A DNA stretch of 64,000 bases from Gari tellinella (GCA_922989275.2 OV277866.1:32877246-32941245), one strand, 5' to 3'. Positions 22,796-32,794 are shown, numbered from the stretch's first letter. A program made the numbers and translations. Notes: generated by a model from the sequence alone, not told the origin.

Positions 22796-23053
22796 TTAAC
22801 CCGTTACCACATAGCTTGTTTCTAGTTTTGAAAACAAGTAATTAATTAAAGCAGGTTGAAAGTAAAGCAGAATGCGCCTTAGGGCGCATTCTGCTTTACT
22901 TTCAGCCTCATTTAAGCTATTATCTGCTAGAATATAGAAGGTATTTCTTATGATTCTTATTTGTACATGTAACAGTATAAGTTGGAAATATTTTCTTCAG
23001 TGGAGAAATAAATTTAAGGCGTAAAAAGGCGTATTTATGGGGTAATGGGTTAA
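22796..23053 (+). mobile_element. MITE-C copy C7 (full length)
   Basis: TTAACCCGTTACCACATAGC start and TTTATGGGGTAATGGGTTAA end. HP2 arms are intact, with centre GCGCCTTAGGGCGC. Right arm has TTTTCTTCAGTGGAGAAAT. Confidence 0.88.
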
Positions 23054-23174
23054 AAGTTTTAAAAATAATGCGAGCAAATTGCCTATCTATGTCACAGGAG
23101 CTATATAATAGGGTCAATTTCGAGACAAAACAAACCATGAATGTTTGGTCGATTTCACTGCATTACTCTTATTA

Positions 23175-23352
23175 ATCCTTTCACTCTCAATGACGTCAAA
23201 ATGCGCATTTGCAAACAGTTTTGACTCTGATCAGGATCAAATATTTTTACTTGTATTGAAACAACGTCAGTTATACTGCCTTAAATCTAATTTTGAAACG
23301 ATATTGCAAACAACAAAATTGAAGGAGACGACAATATGATGGTGAAGAGTAA
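23175..23352 (+). mobile_element. MITE-B copy with half of HP1 deleted
   Basis: CCTTTCACTCTCAATGACGTC start, CAAACAGTTTTGACTCTGATCAGG directly followed by ATCAAATATTTTT (the central arms are gone), GGAGACGACAATATGA, and a weak end. Confidence 0.6.
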
Positions 23353-23605
23353 ACACCTCACGATACATTTTATCATGAAAGCGTTAATGTAATTTATAGT
23401 ATTTAAGAGGAATTGAGAATTTTCCAGAGTTTAGTGACATTTATGTTACGGTAAAAAGCGCCTTCATGACGTCAAATGACTCTGCCCCATGGGAAAGAAT
23501 TATCCTCGTAAATATATTCCCCATAGAAATGTCCTGTTTTATGTATTTACGTTATTCCTCTTAATAGAATGCCTTATAGTGATTTTACAAGTTCAGTGAA
23601 AAAAA

Positions 23606-23727
23606 CCTTACTCTTTCCCAAATAAAAGTGTTTATGCTATTTGCCTATTTTGTCCATTGTAAACAGTTTGAAGTCAGATGGGTCGGGTAACTCTGCGTCT
23701 AATCAAGTGGCAAATTATTTTGCTAAT
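23606..23727 (-). mobile_element. Diverged MITE-A fragment
   Basis: CTTACTCTTTCCCAAATAAAAG, GTGTTTATGCTATTTGCC, TGTAAACAGTTTGAAGTCAGATG, and AAGTGGCAAATTATTTTGC. The core is shortened. Confidence 0.5.
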
Positions 23728-23995
23728 TGGGTAAGAATAAACAATTAGTTTTTCAAAGCAAATAAAAAATAAAGCTAAACAACAACAAAAAACTCAAGTT
23801 TAAGTACTGTTAACAGGGAACATATTTAATGAGATGGAATAATATCTCTGTATCTTCGCTCATGCCGGGTTTTTTTCTTCAATTCATGATAAACAACATT
23901 CTAGTAAATATATTTGAACTTATACCCTATTTCTAAGAATTAAGTACCGTAAAGTACAGAGCAGGCTATTAACCGCTCAGCGGTTTTTGACATGG

Positions 23996-24220
23996 ATGCT
24001 AACCCCTTCACTGCCTTACCCCGAGTATAATAGCTATTTTCAAACAGTTTGGATCCTGATCAGACGTCGCGTGACGCGGCGTTTGATCAGGATCCAAAAT
24101 GTTTCGACACTTATTTCAGTATTTCTAAAGTCATAATACCAAAATATAAATATGAGACATTAAAGCAGACGAAAATTTATTTAAAATTGATGACATCAAT
24201 GCAGCTAAGGGTAAACACTA
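23996..24220 (+). mobile_element. MITE-B copy
   Basis: AACCCCTTCACTGCCTTACCCC start, HP1 (GGATCCTGATCAGACGTCGCG), TTCAGTATTTCTAAAGTC, GCAGACGAAAATTTA, GATGACATCAATGCAGC. The right end is decayed (TAAGGGTAAAC). Confidence 0.78.
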
Positions 24221-24592
24221 ACGCTTAGAACTGTATTGTCATCTGCTTATAACTGTCGTCTGTTTAGAAGTTTCATGTGTTACAATCGTAGGCCGAAGAA
24301 CCATCGACATCAGTTTGTTGTTGTTGTCGATGGCACCTTCTGTCTCGGAAGACAATGGTTTCTACGCCCTTCTTAGCCTCTTCTGTCTCTTTTCCTCCCA
24401 CTTTGCCTTTTTCTTTGATTCAGCTTGGCAGATACCAGACTTTACAGAAGATCGCCAGTTTGTGCGACATCAGTTTGAAATAGTTTATATTCTGGTAAGA
24501 CGCCTCGTTTTACGGCGTCTGATCTGGATCCAAATGTTTGCACATGTTAGTCAAGTTGTTTTCAACTTTTGAAGGGGTAAATACTTATATAT
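24221..24592. other. No gene; one isolated HP1 copy
   Basis: An HP1-like palindrome (AGACGCCTCGTTTTACGGCGTCTGATCTGG) lies within 24497-24545 without recognisable MITE ends. The frame at 24315-24572 is a by-product. Confidence 0.4.
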
Positions 24593-24719
24593 AGAAGCTT
24601 AAAGCATGCTGAAAGTACAACAGAGTGCGCCTTCAGGCGCATTCTGCTTTACTTTCAACCTGCTTTAAGCGGTCACGTATCTTCAATACTAGAAAAAGGC
24701 TATCAGGTAAAGGGTTAAG
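24593..24719 (-). mobile_element. MITE-C right half C8
   Basis: AGCTTAAAGCATGCTGAAAG, HP2 with centre GCGCCTTCAGGCGC, CTTCAATACTAGAAAAAGGC, end CAGGTAAAGGGTTAA. The left end is missing. Confidence 0.7.
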
Positions 24720-24783
24720 AGTTTTGAAAATATTGAAGAAATGTTCTACGGAAGATTACGTTATTCTGCGTTACCCCTTTGTA

Positions 24784-24959
24784 CGTTAATAACCTTTGCA
24801 AACAGTAGACACCACAGAGTGCGGTGTCACACCAGAATCCAATCTGTTTGACACATTGACCATGTTTAAATTAAAAAGACAATTTAGAAAATTTTATTGC
24901 TAGAACAGTAACAGACGACAACCGTTGCAGACGACAATTTTACCCAGTATCTGAGGAGT
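24784..24959 (+). mobile_element. Decayed MITE-B-like copy
   Basis: TTTGCAAACAGTAGACACCACAG core remnant, TTTGACACATTGACC, and CAGACGACAACCGTTGCAGACG. It ends at the duplicated segment that flanks the next B copy. Confidence 0.5.
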
Positions 24960-24984
24960 TTAAGCCGATTTTAGGTGACCAATC

Positions 24985-25201
24985 TTAACCCCTTCACTGC
25001 CTTACCCCGAGCACACAAGTAATTTGAAAACAGTTTGGATCCTGATCAGACGCCGCGTATCGCGGCGTCTGATCAGGATCCTAACTGTTTGACACTCATT
25101 TCAATATTTCTAAAGTCAAAATACCTTAAATTTGAATTTGAGTAATGAAAGCAGAAGACAATTGTTTAAAGTTGATGACGTCATGGCAGTGAAGGGGTTA
25201 A
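24985..25201 (+). mobile_element. MITE-B copy B6 (best preserved)
   Basis: 217 bp from TTAA to TTAA, ends TTAACCCCTTCACTGCC / GGCAGTGAAGGGGTTAA. HP1 arms GGATCCTGATCAGACGCCGCG. Right arm has TTTGACACTCATTTCAATAT, GCAGAAGACAATTG and GATGACGTCATGG. TTAA plus CCC ends fit piggyBac-like mobilisation. Flanked by a 29 bp direct duplication. Confidence 0.92.
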
Positions 25202-25316
25202 GCCGATTTTAGGTGACCAGTCTTAAACACTGTTTACCATCAGAACAGGTTAATGTTCTAAAAGACATCTTTGTCAACAACTTTTGTCAATAGTTATTTT
25301 TGATATACAATGTACA

Positions 25317-25745
25317 ATCGAAGCTCGATACTTCGAACTCGCTGAAATCAAAATTTCCGTATTTTTTAAGTTGAAGTTGGATAACTTGCTTAACCTGTTA
25401 CCGTTTATATACGTCTTTTTACGCCTTTAATTTATTATTCAACCAAAGAAAATGGTTCTTTTTCTATTCAGTCATGAAAATGTACCATAAAAAAATTAAT
25501 ACGTATTTTATATAGCATAGCAGATGGTAGCTTGAAGCAAGCTGAAAATACAGCAGAATACCCTTCATTGCAAAAAAGGGTTTACAAAATGTAAATAGTC
25601 ACGTGTTTTCAAACCTATATACAAGTTATGGGCGAACATTCCCTTTATATTCAAAGTAAACGTGTCAATAAGCCACATTTGAATTTTGAAATATGGGTAC
25701 ATGTAAGATGGAATCAAACTAGTTCGAATTATTGACTGTGATAAC
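25317..25745. mobile_element. MITE-L-like element split by MITE-C piece
   Basis: Left GAAGCTCGATACTTCGAACTC and TTTCCGTATTTTTTAAGTTG; right TTGAATTTTGAAATATGGGTAC and CTAGTTCGAATTATTG. These resemble the outer and hairpin parts of the L copy at 47225-47432. MITE-C copy C9 occupies the middle. Confidence 0.45.
25389..25571 (-). mobile_element. MITE-C copy C9 (truncated in HP2)
   Basis: TTAACCTGTTACCGTTTATA start, TTTTTACGCCTTTAATTTATT, GCAGATGGTAGCTTGAAGC, then half of HP2. It breaks at the palindrome centre. Confidence 0.65.
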
Positions 25746-25969
25746 TTCCAACATTGGAAACATATATCAGTTGTACAAGTCAAGTATACAATGCAAAAGG
25801 TGTTAGTATTTTCCGTTTAGCCCCTACAACGCCAAAACGTCATCAAATTAAACCATAATTGTGTTTTGCTTTATGTATCAAATTTAAATTTTAGGTATTT
25901 TGACTGGATAAATATTGAAATTGGTGTGAAATTATTAGTAATACTTAAATGAAGCAGAAAACACAGCAA

Positions 25970-26140
25970 ATAGTTCGCGCTGCGTAACTGAGCGTCTGCC
26001 CAAGATTCAAATTGTTTGACCAGGATCCAACTTATTTGAGACTCGTTTCAATATTTCTTAAGTCAAAATACCCAACAATGTAATTTTGAATGAAGACCTA
26101 TAGAAAATAACTAAAAACTGATGACGTAATGGCAACAAAG
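25970..26140 (+). mobile_element. Decayed MITE-B copy
   Basis: CTGCGTAACTGAGCGTCTG core remnant, GATCCAACTTATTTGAGACTCG, TTCTTAAGTCAAAATACCC, ACTGATGACGTAATGGCAAC. The left arm is mostly gone. Confidence 0.5.
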
Positions 26141-26159
26141 GCTGTTAAGCATGAAGCCC

Positions 26160-26384
26160 GTACTTCATTATCAGTGTTGTTATACTTTCTGGTCCTTTGG
26201 AATCATTGATTTCAGAGCATTTACAGTTGAAAGTTGAATTCCGCTTAAGCTGATGCTAGGGGGCGTGAGCACTGTTGCATATTTAAGTATTGCTCATGAA
26301 CAGACTCAATTAAACCGAGTCTGCAATGTTCAGTATTTGCTTTGTTTTCTGTGCTTTCAAAGGATCTCCCCTTATTTAGATTAT
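26160..26384. repeat. Direct repeat N, copy 1
   Basis: 225 bp, repeated 280 bp downstream with only about four differences. Contains GATGCTAGGGGGCGTGAGC, TATTTAAGTATTGCTCATG and AACCGAGTCTGCAATG. It may be part of a promoter/LTR-type retroelement segment (TATTTAAG box), but this is not proven. Confidence 0.8.
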
Positions 26385-26439
26385 ATAATTTACAACAGCA
26401 GATGTTAGTGCTTGTGTGGCGGCTGTAAAAAGTCGCCCC

Positions 26440-26664
26440 GTACTTCATTCTCAGTGTTGTTATACGTTCTGGTCCTTTGGAATCATTGATTTCAGAGCAT
26501 TTACAGTTGAAAGTTGAATTCCGCTTAAGCTGGTGCTAGGGGGCGTGAGCACTGTTGCATATTTAAGTATTGCTCATGAACAGACTCAATTAAACCGAGT
26601 CTGCAATTTTCAGTATTTGCTTTGTTTTCTGTGCTTTCAAAGGATCTCCCCTTATTTAGATTAT
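26440..26664. repeat. Direct repeat N, copy 2
   Basis: Near-identical to 26160-26384. The two are separated by 55 bp. After copy 2 the sequence continues differently (TTGTCATGAGTCGTC). The pair encodes similar short frames on the minus strand, explained by the duplication. Confidence 0.8.
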
Positions 26665-27067
26665 TGTCATGAGTCGTCACCTCATTCCATGACGCTCTGG
26701 TCAGCGTTAGCTCACTGTAGTAGGGACTAGCACTACTTAAATGTACGTTATATACTTTAAGGACATACATGTACGTCATCGCATCTAAGAGAAATCTTTA
26801 GAGAACTGACAGCTAGTAGGTAGAATGACAACAATGAAACAATCCGATGAACAGAAATGTTTTCTGTGTTTTCTCAAAGGACATTGCGAAGTGTTTATTG
26901 GCGTTTGTACTTACAATGTATTATCAACAATGTAATTTTTTCAAGGGTTTTATTGATACATGTACTGTTCTCTCATTCTTTAAATAATAATTCACACCTG
27001 CGGTGAAAAACGTACAAATGGTGGATAAAACATTCTTTTCATTCTCTATCACTACGAATTTCGCTAA
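26665..27067. other. No gene or repeat assigned
   Basis: Nothing recognisable. Confidence 0.4.
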
Positions 27068-27269
27068 ATTGCGACTTTGCAAACAGTTTGGATTCTGATC
27101 GTCTGGTTAGGGTCCAAACTATTTGCCACTCGTTTCAACATTTCTTTAGTAAAAACAGCCCTAAACTCAACTTTTAAAATATTGCAAACAACACTATACC
27201 TATGCAGACGATACTTTGGCGGCAAGAGTGTTAAAGCAGACTATAAAACTTGGCAGCGAAAGAGTTAAA
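27068..27269 (+). mobile_element. MITE-B copy with shortened HP1
   Basis: GCGACTTTGCAAACAGTTTGG, GATTCTGATCGTCTGGTTAGG (palindrome centre deleted), TTTGCCACTCGTTTCAACAT, GCAGACGATACTTTGGCGG, GGCAGCGAAAGAGTTAA. Confidence 0.68.
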
Positions 27270-27851
27270 GGAATCAATTTGCAAACACAATAAAATGCAA
27301 TTAAATGTAGACAATAGCAGCTTGATCTTAGTGGTAACCAGTGTGTAGCCTGATTAGACGGCGTCTAATTTTACTACATTATGTTTACATTGGACATAAT
27401 TTAAGGTGTTTTCCGCATTGAGTGTACAATGAAGACTCGCTTTAATGGCCATACCATGACAGACTCCTTATTAAGTGTATGCGACTTCGGCTGGGAAAAT
27501 ATAGCGTCATTTAGATTGTACGCTCGCTTTTGTTTTTTCGTCGCAGCAAGACATATTCGTCCGTGGAATTTGTAGTTTTGATGAAGATACATGTAAATAC
27601 AAAGGATTGTTGTTGTTGTTTCTGTTTTCATGGCACATTATTTGTAAATCGCTATTAGGGTATAACCAACAAACATAACGTACGCAATGCAGTATTATAG
27701 AATATGCTTAGTATACGAGTGTTGTATATCAATGAACTGCGTTCTTTTAATAAGGACATATTTTTACGAAACAAAATACAGATAAGCTTCCTCTTTGAGA
27801 CCATTTCGTCATTACCGTCATCACCGCTCCTTCCCTAAACTCCTGATCCGC
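27270..27851. other. No gene; core remnant
   Basis: A fragment near 27330-27385 (GTGGTAACCAGTGTGTAGCC, AGACGGCGTCTAATTTT) is a collapsed MITE-A core. No coding evidence. Confidence 0.4.
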
Positions 27852-28068
27852 TTAACCCCTTCACTGCCGTGACGTCACCAAATTTTAACAATTGTCGTCT
27901 GCTGTTATCTATCAAAACTAAATTTTGGCGATTTGGACTTAAGAAATATTGAAATGAATATCAAACAGTTTGAATCCTGGTGAGACGCCGCGTTACGCTG
28001 CATCTGATCAGGATCCAAACTGTTTGCAAATAACAAGTGTACTCGGGGTAAGGCAGTGAAGGGGTTAA
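27852..28068 (-). mobile_element. MITE-B copy B7 (full length)
   Basis: 217 bp TTAA to TTAA, the same length as B6 and opposite orientation. ACAATTGTCGTCTGC, HP1 with one arm partly changed (CCTGGTGAGACG), CTCGGGGTAAGGCAGTGAAGG. Confidence 0.9.
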
Positions 28069-28159
28069 AATGTTTACGTTGTACATGTTATTTATCATAC
28101 GTCTGTAATAAATAAAATCTCTAAGTACATATTGAATTCTTTGAAAGCTGGTTAGTTTC

Positions 28160-28343
28160 TCGTCGGCAACAATTGTCGTCTGCTACTGGTCTAAAATTAC
28201 AATTTTCTAAAAAATTTTCAAAACAAGGTCAAATTGTCAAACGGTTTGGATCCTGGTGAGACGCCGCGTAACACGGCGTCTCATCAGGATCCAAACCGTT
28301 TGCAAAGGTTACCATGGTTTCGCCACAAGAGTGCTAAGTGTTA
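28160..28343 (-). mobile_element. MITE-B copy B8
   Basis: ACAATTGTCGTCTGCTACTGG, HP1 with GGTGAGACGCCGCG / ACGGCGTCTCATC: the GATCAG segment is changed to G-TGAG on one arm and CTCA on the other, a paired change. Ends are weak. Confidence 0.75.
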
Positions 28344-28690
28344 ATAAGTAAACATGTGTCTGTTGAGTGGATATGTGTCAATGCTATATCGAAAATAAGC
28401 TTGTTACTGTTCGGATAAGTGTCATGAGCTGCCAGATTCTGAGACAGTGTTAGGTTTCATTACAGTAATGAAATGTATGTTTCCGTTATTAGTATTATAT
28501 ACATGCGACACAAATCGCGTTTGACCTTTCTTTATAAGCATGTCTTAGTAACTAATGTCAAACCTGTGTTCAACAGTCGCTTAGACTATAAACAAGACGA
28601 TATTGGTATCTTTACTACAGGTTGTGACAGCTAGTGGTCGGATACAGGTACATGTATAAGAAAAAGTCCCCTCCTAGAAGCGTAATATAT
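28344..28690. other. No gene or repeat assigned
   Basis: Nothing recognisable. Confidence 0.4.
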
Positions 28691-28693
28691 GTA

Positions 28694-28917
28694 CAGTGGA
28701 GAAAACGTTATTCTTTCCCAATAAACGAGTTTACGCTAAATCTATTATTTTCTTTGCAAACAGTTTGGTAGCCCGGCGTCTTATCAGAATTTAAACTGTT
28801 TGCCACTCTTATTAAAAAAAGGTGAAAATTTCATAAATTTGTCTTTTTCTATATTTTAGTGCATGCGCTTGCGTTTTGTTTGCGTTTAAACGGGAAAGAG
28901 TAACATCTTCTCCACTG
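28694..28917 (-). mobile_element. MITE-A copy A13, HP1 partly deleted
   Basis: TA-flanked, 224 bp. HP1 is reduced to CAAACAGTTTGGTAGCCCGGCG..CAGAATTTAAACTGTTTG, so about 20 bp of the left inner arm are gone. Ends are intact, so the palindrome may not be needed for end recognition. Confidence 0.88.
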
Positions 28918-29235
28918 TAGTTTACCTTTGTGTTGTACTTTGCAGTCACCTATTGTCGAGAGATCTATATAAATGTAACAAATGACATTAACCCATTTGT
29001 GCCCACGATCCCATGTATTGGACATTGGCAAACAGTGTATACTCAGCACAAAAAGAAACGCACACTTTTATTACAATATTATCTGTATGTAGAAGGAACG
29101 TATTTGTGAAATAGTCTTTTCATTACAGTCAGTAGTTCCGTATTGGGCTATTAATGTTGAAAATGGGAGGCTTATCATTTAATTGGTATCATCACAACCT
29201 GTACAAATCGGTGCGATGTTTTCAACAGGCACTAG

Positions 29236-29482
29236 TTAACTCTTTCGCTGCCAAATTAATCGTGAGATTTTTATCCCACCACCTTTTCATTGTCGTCTGC
29301 TTCAATTTTGTTGTTTGCAAGATCGTTTCAAAGTAGGATTCAAAGTAGTATGACTTAAAGTATATCTATACGAGTGTCAAACAGTTTAGATCCTGATCAG
29401 ACGCCGCGTTACGCGGCGTCTGATCAGGATCCAAACTGTTTGAAAACGCGCCTTTTGACGTCTTTAAGATTGAAAGGGTTAA
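29236..29482 (-). mobile_element. MITE-B' copy (nested in P)
   Basis: TTAACTCTTTCGCTGCCAAA start, ATTAATCGTGAGATTTTTA, GTCGTCTGCTTCAATTTTG, perfect HP1 (GATCCTGATCAGACGCCGCGT), GACGTCTTTAAGATTGAAAGG, TTAA end. B' differs from B in the longer left arm. Confidence 0.88.
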
Positions 29483-30202
29483 AATACAGCACAGTAATTT
29501 TAAGTATATGTTTATCTAAACTTGTGGCAGAATTAAATTGATCTTGAGATATGGTCTTAGTATCTTAAACAAGAAATATCTTTAAAAAAGATATTCGGCG
29601 GAATGGTTGGTGAAATTCATGCTGTTGATGGGTGTGCAAAATTGTACGAAATTGGAGGTTTTCAAAGAATTGTAATATCTTGGATTGAAAAGCAAAACAT
29701 ACACATTCAAGGATATAGCATAACTCTGACTAAAAAACTATAAATGTACAGAAATGCAAAACATATCCTAGCTACTGGTAGGAGATCCTCAGATTAAATT
29801 ATATTGTTCTGTATATCAAACTTCATTCATGGGGAGTTTCTTGAAACAAACTATAACTAGATAAACTGTGCAGGCCCATACAGAACAGTCTGCCCTGCTT
29901 TACAAGGTCTATAACACCTCACTCTTGTAAATAAATGATGAAACAACACAATTGTGTTTAACTCACTTGAGGCCATTTATTATATTGCTATCAATGTATG
30001 GTAAATTGTACAAAATTAATAGTTAACAATTAAAATAAATTGGAAGTAAACCATTATTAAACAAAATACCTAGCTGCCACTGTCTATCTATAAATACACA
30101 TCAGATTCTGCTAGCATATCTTAAAATAGAAGCTCAGTATTACACACTGGCTGTGTCTAATTTTACACTCACATCAGTGCATAAACAGCTAGGCTACTGT
30201 TT

Positions 30203-30395
30203 CAGGGCTCCAGATAAGAGGGGAGTAAATTGAACAAATCTAACATTTTCTCACTCATTTCAGCACCAAACCCTATGGTGTTACCACTCATTTTTATCGT
30301 CTCGAAGAGACAATTCATATGAGTTGGACACCATAGGGTTTAATGCACAAATAAAGTTTTTAAGTTTTGAAATAATTCTCTTATCTGGAGCCCTG
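30203..30395. mobile_element. S element (complete, nested in P)
   Basis: Inverted ends CAGGGCTCCAGATAAGAG / CTCTTATCTGGAGCCCTG and an inner hairpin ACCCTATGGTGT / ACACCATAGGGT. Flanks GGCTACTGT and GGCTACTAT (30192-30200, 30395-30403) look like an 8-9 bp target duplication. CAG-type ends with 8 bp duplication would fit hAT, inferred only. Confidence 0.75.
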
Positions 30396-30899
30396 GCTAC
30401 TATCCAATCAGACAAGTCAGTTTCAACAGGTGCTCTTAATTCTAAATTTCTGATCAAATATGATTGGTTCAAATGTTTGTCTAAATAGAAATGTGTGACT
30501 AAATAGATAACAGACAGCTCCGCCGAAAAAGTCTCTTAATCTGCGCCTGAGTACAATGTGCGTTTCTTTTTGTACTGAGTGTATACTCTGATAAGACGCC
30601 GCGTTCTGCGGCGTCTGATCAGATTCTACACTGTTTGCTGATAGGAATTTCAATATAAAACAAAATGAAAGTGATTTTTTGACCAGGCATCCTTTTGATA
30701 AATATGGACAAATCCAATATATAAACATGGAATAATCCACTGGGCGTAAATGGGTTAAATTGAAACGAAACCCAAACACAGTGCATAATTTAAAAAAATA
30801 TCTAGTTCCTGAAAGTGTTACATTGTAACAGTTTTTTAAGGTTCAAACACTTTGCAATGTCATTTTAGTGTTAAACCATGTAAGTAAGAGCCCAAAAAT

Positions 30900-31045
30900 A
30901 GTGCAGGAGACGTTATTATTTCCCACTGAACGCGTTTCTGATAAAACTATTATTTCAATTGCACATAGTTTGGAGTCAAATTAGACGCCGGATAACCCGA
31001 CGTCTGGTATGATTCCAAACGTTTTGCCACTCAGGCAAAAACAAG
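30900..31045 (-). mobile_element. Diverged MITE-A fragment
   Basis: GCAGGAGACGTTATTATTTCCC, ACGCGTTTCTGATAAAACTATT, HP1 (GGAGTCAAATTAGACGCCGGAT), GTTTTGCCACTCAGGC. Confidence 0.65.
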
Positions 31046-31145
31046 CCCCGTCTATAGGCTTTACGAAATTGCCCTTATCTACAACTGTGTGCCTTTCGTT
31101 TACTTTCTTTTGAATATGAATGAATGCCATCTTCTCCATGTGCTA

Positions 31146-31345
31146 CAGTGGAGAATCTGTTATTCTTTCCCGTTTAAACTTTTGGACAATTCTGATGTTT
31201 CATGTTTATCTTGGTGGCAAACAGTTTGGAGCCTGATCAGACGCCGGGTTACCCGGCGTCTGATCTGGCTCCAAACTGTTTGCACTGCAAATAATAGTTT
31301 TAGCGTAAACGCGTTTATTGGGAAAGAATAACAGATTCTCCACTG
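31146..31345 (+). mobile_element. MITE-A copy A16, internal deletion
   Basis: 200 bp, TA-flanked. A ~46 bp deletion joins CCCGTTTAAAC to TTTTGGACAATTC, removing the CGCAAACG-rich block. HP1 and both ends are perfect. A recent derivative. Confidence 0.9.
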
Positions 31346-31542
31346 TATGTGCTACGTGCTGAACCTCACCCTTCTCATTGGTGGTATAACCTAGTTCTAA
31401 GTATTTTTTGTTATTATTACTGTTATATAAAACAATGTCAATGACACTTCAAGGATCTTATTTCCGAACAAACGACGTCAAACATGTGCACGTGATCTAT
31501 GGGTGTGTTGCACAAATGTTTAGATCCAAATAAGCTACAGAG

Positions 31543-32028
31543 TAACCATTTACTCTATAGCCTGTTCCTAGATTTGAAAAAAGGTGGCTACATGTACATG
31601 TACTTAACCCTTTCCTTTATAGAAGCAACTTTTAGCACATTCATTTTATTCATCCGCTGAAGAAAATAGTTCCAAATTATACCGTACCATATTAAATACT
31701 TTCCTTACTCTAGCAGTTAATAGCTTAAAGCAGACTGAATGTAAAGCAGAATGCGCATTAGGGCGCATTCTGCTTTACTTTCAACCTGCTGTAAGTAGTC
31801 ACATATCTTCAATACTAGAAACAATGCTATCAGGTAAAGGGTTAAAGCAGGTTTAGAGTAAAACAGAATGCGCTTTTCAGCCTGCTTTAAGCTATCATCT
31901 TGAAGAACATAGAACATATTTCTTTTTGATGCATATCCATGGCTGTATACATTCGAAATTCATGTTTTTCTTTAGAGGAAGAATAAATTAAAGACATTGA
32001 ACGGCGTATTTATGGAGTAATGGGTTAA
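31543..32028 (+). mobile_element. MITE-C outer copy, containing another MITE-C
   Basis: TAACCATTTACTCTATAGCC start, GGTGGCTAC .., HP2 part AAAGCAGGTTTAGAGTAAAAC (31844 on, right arm shortened), TTTTTCTTTAGAGGAAGAA, TTTATGGAGTAATGGGTTAA end. The inner copy sits at the TTAA of CTTAAAGCAGG, the outer arm of HP2. Confidence 0.82.
31604..31845 (-). mobile_element. MITE-C inner copy (self-nested)
   Basis: TTAA on both sides (TTAACCCTTTCCTTTATAGAAG .. CAGGTAAAGGGTTAA). HP2 centre GCGCATTAGGGCGC. Younger than its host copy. Confidence 0.87.
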
Positions 32029-32114
32029 CAATACAGTCACACTCTCTGATAGAAAGTGTTGGTTAAACAATTCTAGAAAATGGCCAACAATACACAGTTT
32101 TATACAGTTTGCAA

Positions 32115-32330
32115 ATACAGTCGAGAAGAGCAGTTATTTCTTACCAATAATAGCATTATTGCCGTAACAATTATCTCCACTGAAAACAGTTTTAAACCGG
32201 GTTGACCGGTGTTTGATCATGTTCCTAAATATTTGCGTCTCAGATTTCAATAACCTTTTAGATTTTAAAAACAAATCTGAATTTTATTGCACTCCGTTTG
32301 CATTGCGTTTTTGCTTGAATGGGAAATAAT
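32115..32330 (-). mobile_element. Old MITE-A copy
   Basis: CGAGAAGAGCAGTTATTTC, CATTATTGCCGTAACAATTATC, core remnant (GTTTTAAACCGGGTTGACCGG), TCCGTTTGCATTGCG, TTGAATGGGAAATAATAG. Confidence 0.5.
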
Positions 32331-32460
32331 AGCATACATATTTAGCTTGTCAACGGGTTATTGACATTTATATCCTCATTTCCAATAAGGAAATGTCTTA
32401 TTAGACAAAGATTGTTCTTAGGAATCATGCTGAGAGCTTACAGTGTAGTTTCATAATTAT

Positions 32461-32670
32461 CCCTTTACAAGCTAGCGGCAAATCTGTGATTACATTTACA
32501 AACAGTTTTGATCCAGATGAGACGCCGCGTTACGCGGCCTCTCATCAGGGTCCAAACTGTTTGATACCCTGGTTCTGTTTTGAAAAGAAATTTAGAATTT
32601 TTTTATGTTTTTGAACAGTAGCAGAGATATTTATTGCAAAGGAATATATTATCCGGCGTCCAAGGAGTTT
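32461..32670 (+). mobile_element. MITE-B copy B10
   Basis: CCTTTACAAGCTAGCGGC start, HP1 with a paired change (CAGATGAGACGCCGCG / CGCGGCCTCTCATCAGG), TTTGATACCCTGGTTC, GCAGAGATATTTATTGC, CCGGCGTCCAAGGAGTTTAA. Confidence 0.7.
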
Positions 32671-32794
32671 AAAGTGTTTTTATTGTAATATGGTCGTTGA
32701 CGTATTGATCTATGTACAAATCTTTGGTGATCTTGGAAAAAGAAACAAAGGAAAGAGCTATGCTATACGAAGAATTACTTTCGGATACAGAAGA

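Larger units (their letters stand above)
29044..30577. mobile_element. Non-autonomous element P (1534 bp), 10 bp target duplication
   Basis: Terminal inverted repeats CAGCACAAAAAGAAACGCAC at the left and GTGCGTTTCTTTTTGTACTG at the right, flanked by AGTGTATACT at 29034-29043 and 30578-30587. A 9-11 bp duplication is typical of Mutator-like elements, but no transposase is seen, so the superfamily is inferred. It carries a B' element and an S element inside. Confidence 0.82.
28988..30758 (+). mobile_element. MITE-F copy F4, split by the 1.5 kb element P
   Basis: Left piece 28988-29043 (TTAACCCATTTGTGCCCACG .. AGTGTATACT), right piece 30578-30758 (AGTGTATACTCTGATAAGACG, GCGGCGTCTGATCAGATTC, GATAGGAATTTCAATATAAA, AAATGGGTTAA). 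The HP1 arm is cut at the 10 bp duplication. Confidence 0.85.
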
